NCBI GenBank assembly: GCA_002480735.1
Contig: DLCS01000253.1
Span: 1-12,436 of the forward strand
Length of the DNA: 12,436 nucleotides
Origin: Bacillaceae bacterium UBA7792
Lineage (GTDB): Bacteria; Bacillota; Bacilli; Bacillales; Cytobacillaceae
Direction: 5' to 3'
Made by a program: the position numbers and the translations under genes. Positions within the stretch are counted from its first letter, which is position 1. Every line of letters starts with the position of its first letter. Positions 7,664 to 12,436 of the stretch are shown here, piece after piece. Below the pieces are notes generated by a model that was not told where the DNA came from, searched no databases, and saw nothing but the letters and a program-made list of their open reading frames with translations.

Positions 7664-9060
7664 AAGGCCTTAATGAAGAGTGTGGCATCTTTGGAGTTTG
7701 GGGACATCCGAACGCAGCGCAAATTACTTATTATGGCTTGCATAGTCTTCAGCATCGGGGCCAGGAAGGATGCGGAATTGTGGTAACCGATGGAGAGAGA
7801 CTGAAGGGAATAAAAGGGGAAGGTCTTGTCACTGAGATCTTCTCCCAGGAAGCCCTGCAGCAATTGAACGGAACGGGGGCCATCGGACATGTCCGTTATG
7901 CAACTGCCGGTGGCGGTGGCTATGAAAATGTTCAGCCGCTTTTGTTTCACTCTCAGTCTGGCAGCCTGGCATTAGCACATAACGGGAATCTTATTAATGC
8001 CTCGGCATTAAAACAACAGCTTGAAGCGCAAGGGAGCATTTTTCAAACGAGCTCGGACACAGAAGTGCTGGCTCATTTGATTCGCCGGGGAGGGAATACC
8101 CCGTTTGTTCAACAGGTGCATAATGCTTTATCGATGCTAAAAGGGGCTTATGCTTTTCTCATCATGACAGAAACCCAGCTGATGGTTGCTCTTGATCCGA
8201 ATGGGATGCGCCCATTGTCCATTGGGAAATTAGGAGATGCATACTTAATTACCTCTGAAACCTGTGCTTTTGATATTGTAGGAGCAAAATTTGTTCGTGA
8301 TGTTCAGGCGGGAGAACTGGTTATTATTGATGATGAAGGCATTCGTACCGAACAGTATGTACTTCCAGCGAATCAAGCGATGTGCTCGATGGAGTATGTG
8401 TATTTTTCCCGTCCTGACAGTAATATTCAAGGCATCAACGTTCATACAGCAAGAAAGCGTCTTGGGAAGAAGCTTGCCAAGGAAGTGCAGATAGAAGCAG
8501 ATGTCGTCACAGGAGTGCCGGATTCTAGTATTTCTGTTGCTATCGGATATGCGGAGGAATCGGGAATCCCATATGAAATGGGTTTGATAAAAAATAAATA
8601 TGTTGGCAGAACGTTCATTCAGCCATCTCAAGTCTTGAGAGAGCAGGGTGTGAAGATGAAGCTGTCGCCTGTTCGTGGTGTAGTAGAGGGAAAACGAGTA
8701 ATCATGGTGGATGATTCGATTGTACGTGGTACGACAAGCCGGCGCATCGTGACGATGTTGAAGGAAGCCGGAGCGACAGAGGTCCATGTGGTCATTAGCT
8801 CGCCGCCGATTCAGCATCCATGCTTTTATGGAATCGACACCTCGACGAAGGAAGAGCTGATGGCTGCTAATCATACGGTTGAAGAAATGAGAGAAATCAT
8901 CGGTGCGGATTCTTTAACCTTTTTAAGCTTAGAAGGTTTGCTTGAAGGTATTGGCAAGAAAAGCTCGGATGAAAACTGCGGACAATGTGTGGCCTGTTTT
9001 ACAGGTAAATATCCAACGGAAATCTATCCAACCACGGTTAGAGCCTACGAAAACGTCTAA
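7648..9060 (+). CDS. purF: Amidophosphoribosyltransferase (glutamine PRPP amidotransferase)
   Basis: Makes 5-phosphoribosylamine from PRPP and glutamine, the first committed and feedback-inhibited step. The 470-residue precursor starts [13 protein letters not shown], so an 11-residue propeptide must be removed to expose nucleophile C12, as in B. subtilis PurF. The glutaminase domain has HRGQEG, GHVRYAT and LAHNGNL. The PRPP loop is [14 protein letters not shown]. Candidate [4Fe-4S] ligands, placed by comparison with B. subtilis, are C246, C392, C447 and C450 (in CSMEY, HPCFYG and NCGQCVACF). The cluster makes the family oxygen-sensitive. ATG 7648 was preferred to an in-frame start at 7630 because GGAGGGG (7632-7638) is well spaced and the propeptide then has its known length. 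It overlaps purL by 16 nt and ends the second block. Confidence 0.97.
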   Translation: MLAEIKGLNEECGIFGVWGHPNAAQITYYGLHSLQHRGQEGCGIVVTDGERLKGIKGEGLVTEIFSQEALQQLNGTGAIGHVRYATAGGGGYENVQPLLFHSQSGSLALAHNGNLINASALKQQLEAQGSIFQTSSDTEVLAHLIRRGGNTPFVQQVHNALSMLKGAYAFLIMTETQLMVALDPNGMRPLSIGKLGDAYLITSETCAFDIVGAKFVRDVQAGELVIIDDEGIRTEQYVLPANQAMCSMEYVYFSRPDSNIQGINVHTARKRLGKKLAKEVQIEADVVTGVPDSSISVAIGYAEESGIPYEMGLIKNKYVGRTFIQPSQVLREQGVKMKLSPVRGVVEGKRVIMVDDSIVRGTTSRRIVTMLKEAGATEVHVVISSPPIQHPCFYGIDTSTKEELMAANHTVEEMREIIGADSLTFLSLEGLLEGIGKKSSDENCGQCVACFTGKYPTEIYPTTVRAYENV

Positions 9061-9063
9061 TAC

Positions 9064-9092
9064 AGCGACATGAAAGATGTCGCTTTTCTTTT
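9064..9092 (+). terminator. Terminator-like hairpin inside the operon, after purF
   Basis: AGCGACAT (9064-9071) pairs perfectly with ATGTCGCT (9077-9084) around the 5-nt loop GAAAG, and TTTTCTTTT follows (the T tract overlaps the stem end, 9084-9092). It begins 3 nt after the purF stop. It has the form of a modest intrinsic terminator, so it could lower transcription into purM-N-H or protect the 3' end of an upstream mRNA. The stem is short and the T run is broken by a C, so termination is probably partial. Confidence 0.6.
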
Positions 9093-9181
9093 CTAAAGGT
9101 TATTTTTGGGGACGGCTTGAGGCCATTCCATAATATCAAATCATATGAACACAGCATTTCTACAATGAAGGAGGTCTTGAA

Positions 9182-10222
9182 ATGGCAGGCGCATACAAGA
9201 GTGCCGGAGTGAATATTGAGGCAGGCTATGAGGCGGTTACTCGAATGAAGAAGCATGTAGCCAGAACGAAGCGGCTAGGCGTTCTTGGTGGACTCGGCGG
9301 CTTCGGTGGAATGTTTGACCTATCAGCTCTGAATCTGAAGGAACCGGTTCTTGTCTCCGGCACTGATGGTGTGGGGACAAAGCTAATGCTTGCTTTCATG
9401 ATGGATAAGCACGACACAATCGGGGTCGATGCTGTTGCCATGTGTGTCAATGATATCGTTGTGCAAGGAGCAGAACCTCTTTATTTTCTCGATTACATTG
9501 CCTGTGGCAAGGCAGAACCGGCAAGGATTGAAGCGATCGTAAAAGGGATTGCCGATGGCTGTGAGCAGGCTGGCTGTGCATTGGTTGGAGGAGAAACAGC
9601 CGAGATGCCAGGCATGTACAATGCAGAGGAATATGATCTGGCTGGATTTTCTGTCGGTGCTTGTGAAAAATCAGCCCTTATTACAGGAGAGAATATTCAA
9701 GCAGGAGATGTCCTTATCGGATTAGCCTCCAGTGGTATCCATAGCAATGGTTATTCTCTCGTGAGAAAAGTTTTCTTTGAGCAAGCGAAGATGTCCCTAC
9801 ATGACCATGTGGAAGAGCTTGGTTGTACCCTTGGGGAGGAACTACTACGCCCGACCAAAATTTATGTCAAACCGCTGTTAGCTGCGATGAAGAAATTTGA
9901 CATAAAAGGAATGGCGCATATTACTGGCGGAGGCTTCGTTGAAAATATTCCACGTATGCTTCCGGCAGGACTTGGGGCAGAACTCGACGAGAGCGGCTGG
10001 GAAATCCCTCCTATTTATACATTGATGGAGAAGCTCGGAAACCTTGAACGAGACGAAATGTACAATATTTTTAATATGGGAATGGGTATGGTTGTTGCAG
10101 TAAACCCAGAACATGCCGAAGAAGTCATTCAGTATTTTAATGATTTAGGGGAAAAAGCCTATCAACTTGGCGTTGTTTCCAATCGAGAAGGCATTCTGAT
10201 GAGCGGGCGGAGGTTAGGATGA
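9182..10222 (+). CDS. purM: AIR synthetase (phosphoribosylformylglycinamidine cyclo-ligase)
   Basis: Closes the imidazole ring: FGAM plus ATP gives AIR (step 5), the substrate of PurK. The 346 residues are the normal length. Family motifs in order are [15 protein letters not shown] at the N-terminus, [15 protein letters not shown] (starting at residue 58, the ATP-binding segment), [49 protein letters not shown] and [14 protein letters not shown]. Start ATG 9182 has a full AAGGAGGT at 9168-9175, among the strongest ribosome sites in the window, as expected for a gene opening a new block after a 121-bp gap. It overlaps purN by 4 nt (ATGA). The gap may also hold a weak promoter (TTGAGG at 9117 with a TCATAT 18 bp on), which I do not regard as supported. 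Confidence 0.97.
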   Translation: MAGAYKSAGVNIEAGYEAVTRMKKHVARTKRLGVLGGLGGFGGMFDLSALNLKEPVLVSGTDGVGTKLMLAFMMDKHDTIGVDAVAMCVNDIVVQGAEPLYFLDYIACGKAEPARIEAIVKGIADGCEQAGCALVGGETAEMPGMYNAEEYDLAGFSVGACEKSALITGENIQAGDVLIGLASSGIHSNGYSLVRKVFFEQAKMSLHDHVEELGCTLGEELLRPTKIYVKPLLAAMKKFDIKGMAHITGGGFVENIPRMLPAGLGAELDESGWEIPPIYTLMEKLGNLERDEMYNIFNMGMGMVVAVNPEHAEEVIQYFNDLGEKAYQLGVVSNREGILMSGRRLG

Positions 10223-10800
10223 AAAGAATCGCCATATTTGCTTCAGGGAGCGGGAGTAATTTTCAAGCGATCGTGGATGCGAAAAAGAAGGGTGAACTCG
10301 CTGCCGATATTTGCTTGCTCGTTTGCGACAAGCCGAATGCTTATGCGATCGAGCGGGCGCGCAATGAAAACATCCCTACCTTTGTCGTTCAAGTGAAGGA
10401 TTATCCGAAAAAGGAAGATTATGAGTTCGCTATATTAACGCAATTACGAGATTATGAGGTTGATTTTATCGTTTTGGCTGGCTATATGAGGTTAATTGGC
10501 CCAACTCTTTTAGAGGAATTTGAGGGAAAAATCATTAATATTCATCCGTCCTTACTGCCTGCTTTTCCGGGGAAGGATGCCATCGGTCAGGCGCTGGCAG
10601 CAAAGGTGAAGGTAAGTGGTGTGACCGTTCACTATGTTGATGCAGGTATGGATACGGGTCCAATTATTGCGCAAAGGGCAATCCATATAAGTGAGAGCGA
10701 AACACGAGAGTCCTTACAAGCGAAAATTCATGAAATCGAGCATGAGCTTTACCCATCGGTCATTGAACAACTGCTAACAAAAAGCGGGGAGGTCATTTGA
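10219..10800 (+). CDS. purN: GAR transformylase (phosphoribosylglycinamide formyltransferase)
   Basis: Transfers the formyl group of 10-formyltetrahydrofolate to GAR, giving FGAR (step 3), the substrate of PurSQL. The 193 residues are normal. The phosphate loop [15 protein letters not shown] spans residues 4-18. The catalytic set is visible as N107 and H109 in [16 protein letters not shown] and D145 in DAGMDTGPI, each one position beyond E. coli N106, H108 and D144. VTVHYVDAG is also typical. Its start overlaps the purM stop as ATGA, with GGAGGT at 10209-10214. Its own TGA is followed directly by the purH ATG with no bases between. Identification is secure. Confidence 0.97.
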   Translation: MKRIAIFASGSGSNFQAIVDAKKKGELAADICLLVCDKPNAYAIERARNENIPTFVVQVKDYPKKEDYEFAILTQLRDYEVDFIVLAGYMRLIGPTLLEEFEGKIINIHPSLLPAFPGKDAIGQALAAKVKVSGVTVHYVDAGMDTGPIIAQRAIHISESETRESLQAKIHEIEHELYPSVIEQLLTKSGEVI

Positions 10801-12336
10801 ATGAAAAAACGGGCATTAATCAGTGTTTCAGATAAAAGCGGAATTGTTGAATTTGCGAAGAAATTAAGTGATTTAGGCTATGAAATCATTTCAACAGGTG
10901 GAACGAAAAAAGCGTTAGAAGAGCAGCAGATTCCTGTTATCGGTGTGAGCGAGGTAACTGGGTTTCCGGAAATTTTGGAGGGACGGGTTAAAACGTTAAA
11001 TCCATATATTCATGGGGGACTCCTTGCAAAATTTTCAGAAAAAAATCATCAGGAGCAGTTGGCTGAACACGAAATTGAGCCGATACATATTGTCTGTGTG
11101 AATCTATACCCATTCCAGCAAACGGTTGCGAAGCCAGATGTCACGGTGGAGGATGCAATTGAGAACATCGATATCGGTGGGCCAACGATGCTCCGTGCCG
11201 CAGCTAAGAATCATGAATATGTGACGGTTGTCGTCGATCCGGAAGATTATAATGTGGTGGTTGAGGAAGTGCAAGATAGAGGCGAGACATCAATTGAAAC
11301 CCGCCGTAAGCTCGCAGCCAAGGTTTTTCGCCATACAGCGGCCTATGATGCAATGATTGCGGAATACATGACCGAGCTTGCGCAGGAGGAAACACCGGAA
11401 AAATTGACGGTTACTTATGAGTTAAAGCAATTTCTTCGATACGGTGAAAATCCTCACCAAAAGGCAGCTTTTTACCGAAAGCCATTGGGATCTGTTTTTT
11501 CCATTGCGAATGCCACTCAGTTACATGGCAAAGAATTATCCTACAATAATATTAACGACGCCGATGCAGCTCTGCAAATCGTAAAGGAATTTACTGAACC
11601 AGCGGCAGTAGCTGTAAAACATATGAATCCTTGTGGAGTAGGGACTGGCGAGGATGTATTCAATGCCTTTACGAGGGTGTTTGCCGCCGACCCTGTTTCT
11701 ATTTTTGGTGGAATTGTGGCCTTTAATCGTGAAGTGGATAAGGTGACGGCAGAAAAGCTACATGAAATCTTTCTTGAAATTGTTATTGCACCATCATTTT
11801 CAGAGGAGGCTCTGGGAATCTTAACTGGAAAGAAAAATCTCCGTCTCTTAACGATTCCATTTGATGAACAGGCAAAGGCAGAGATGAAATTGACCTCCAT
11901 TGAGGGCGGTTTGCTTGTTCAGGAGCAGGATCGCTTCTCCCTAAAGGAAGCGAGCATTTCAGTTCCGACGAAACGAGAGCCTACGGATGAGGAATGGAAG
12001 GCACTGGAATTCGGTTGGAAAATTGTGAAGCATGTTAAATCCAATGCAATTGTTGTAAATAACGAAAATATGACATTAGGAATCGGTGCGGGACAAATGA
12101 ATCGCGTCGGCGCCGCCAATATTGCGCTTGAGCAGGCAAATACCAAAGCGAACGGGGCCGTGCTCGCATCGGATGCCTTCTTCCCGATGGATGATACGGT
12201 CGAGGCTGCGGCCAAAGCAGGCATTACTGCGATCATTCAGCCCGGGGGCTCGATTCGTGATGAGGATTCGATTAAGAAGGCGGATGAGTACGGCATTGCG
12301 ATGGTCTTTACTGGGGTAAGGCATTTCAAACATTAG
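10801..12336 (+). CDS. purH: Bifunctional AICAR transformylase / IMP cyclohydrolase
   Basis: Carries out the last two steps to IMP: formylation of AICAR with 10-formyltetrahydrofolate, then ring closure. The 511 residues match the family. The N-terminal IMP cyclohydrolase (MGS-like) domain shows [22 protein letters not shown] and [13 protein letters not shown]. The C-terminal transformylase domain shows RYGENPHQ, the catalytic pair K273-H274 in [24 protein letters not shown] and [10 protein letters not shown]. The C-terminus [10 protein letters not shown] is intact. The ATG directly follows the purN stop, with GGAGG at 10788-10792, so termination and reinitiation is likely. The usual next gene, purD, does not begin in the 100 bp that remain; the sequence there changes character right after the stop codon. 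Confidence 0.97.
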   Translation: MKKRALISVSDKSGIVEFAKKLSDLGYEIISTGGTKKALEEQQIPVIGVSEVTGFPEILEGRVKTLNPYIHGGLLAKFSEKNHQEQLAEHEIEPIHIVCVNLYPFQQTVAKPDVTVEDAIENIDIGGPTMLRAAAKNHEYVTVVVDPEDYNVVVEEVQDRGETSIETRRKLAAKVFRHTAAYDAMIAEYMTELAQEETPEKLTVTYELKQFLRYGENPHQKAAFYRKPLGSVFSIANATQLHGKELSYNNINDADAALQIVKEFTEPAAVAVKHMNPCGVGTGEDVFNAFTRVFAADPVSIFGGIVAFNREVDKVTAEKLHEIFLEIVIAPSFSEEALGILTGKKNLRLLTIPFDEQAKAEMKLTSIEGGLLVQEQDRFSLKEASISVPTKREPTDEEWKALEFGWKIVKHVKSNAIVVNNENMTLGIGAGQMNRVGAANIALEQANTKANGAVLASDAFFPMDDTVEAAAKAGITAIIQPGGSIRDEDSIKKADEYGIAMVFTGVRHFKH

Positions 12337-12436
12337 GGCTGTGTCAAAGTGAGTGTTGTTTTCAGCCTTATATGTGTACGTGAGCGGGTTTTATTCGGTA
12401 CGAAACTATCGTGAACGTACACGTATAAGGCGGTAT
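12337..12436. mobile_element. Possible end of an insertion sequence or MITE after purH
   Basis: Directly after the purH TAG comes GGCTGTGTCAAAGTGAGTG, which resembles the outer ends of some Firmicutes insertion sequences (of the GGCTGTGTCAAA type). This is remembered resemblance, not a database match. No purD start, Shine-Dalgarno or other open frame is visible in the 100 bp, although Bacillus purH is normally followed at once by purD. The same stretch holds a long imperfect inverted repeat. The other end, any transposase and any target-site duplication would lie beyond the window, so an ordinary intergenic region or a REP-like element remains possible. Confidence 0.35.
12365..12431 (+). repeat. 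17-nt inverted repeat with 33-nt spacer, after purH
   Basis: GCCTTATATGTGTACGT (12365-12381) is the reverse complement of ACGTACACGTATAAGGC (12415-12431) at 16 of 17 positions. The single difference is a T-G wobble in RNA, so all 17 bases could pair. The loop is 33 nt. The bases after the right arm (GGTAT, to the window end) are not a T tract, so it is not a standard terminator as far as it can be seen. GGCTG (12337-12341) and CAGCC (12363-12367) form a second, short inverted pair that partly overlaps the left arm. Confidence 0.75.

Noticed and set aside
8245..8874. A 209-codon open frame on the minus strand opposite purF
   Set aside because: It lies wholly inside purF, its translation has no recognisable motif, and its composition is that of an antisense shadow of a strongly conserved gene.
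9117..9146. Internal promoter before purM (TTGAGG ... TCATAT, 18-bp spacing)
   Set aside because: The -10 match is poor and the spacing is not optimal; nothing else supports it.
1..12436. CRISPR array, tRNA or rRNA genes, or a defence or toxin system
   Set aside because: No regularly spaced repeats, no tRNA- or rRNA-like segment, and no unexplained gene among the pur genes were seen on either strand.

Overview
The window is an almost complete de novo purine biosynthesis (pur) operon of the Bacillus subtilis type, all on the + strand. Gene order is purE-purK-purB-purC-purS-purQ-purL-purF-purM-purN-purH. The order, the separate purS/purQ/small-purL genes, the [4Fe-4S]-type purF with an 11-residue propeptide, strong Shine-Dalgarno sites, moderate GC and a NETI-family small gene just upstream all point to a member of the Bacillaceae close to, but not identical with, B. 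subtilis. I cannot assign a species.

Region by region: bases 1-141 hold the 3' end of an unrecognised gene and its intrinsic terminator. Bases 172-375 encode a 67-residue NETI-motif protein of unknown function. Bases 376-809 are the control region. It has two inverted PurR operators (PurBoxes), a sigma-A promoter with 17-bp spacing, a guanine-class purine riboswitch aptamer, a foldable antiterminator and a strong intrinsic terminator ending about 40 bp before purE. Bases 810-3733 are purE-K-B. An 80-bp gap with REP-like palindromes follows, then purC-S-Q-L-F (3814-9060), a 121-bp gap with a terminator-like hairpin, and purM-N-H (9182-12336). The last 100 bp (12337-12436) are not the expected purD start. 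They hold a long imperfect inverted repeat and a sequence resembling an insertion-sequence end.

Together the enzymes carry out nearly the whole route from PRPP to IMP: PurF (step 1), PurN (step 3), PurSQL (step 4), PurM (step 5), PurK and PurE (step 6), PurC (step 7), PurB (step 8) and PurH (steps 9-10). PurD (step 2, GAR synthetase) is the only enzyme of the usual operon not seen, and it may lie just outside the window. Within each of three blocks the genes overlap or abut, which implies translational coupling. The two larger gaps between blocks are where extra hairpins have collected.

I found no clearly new biological system. The points most worth a second look are the unusual sequence directly after the purH stop codon, the hairpins inside the operon, and the detailed refolding scheme of the riboswitch.
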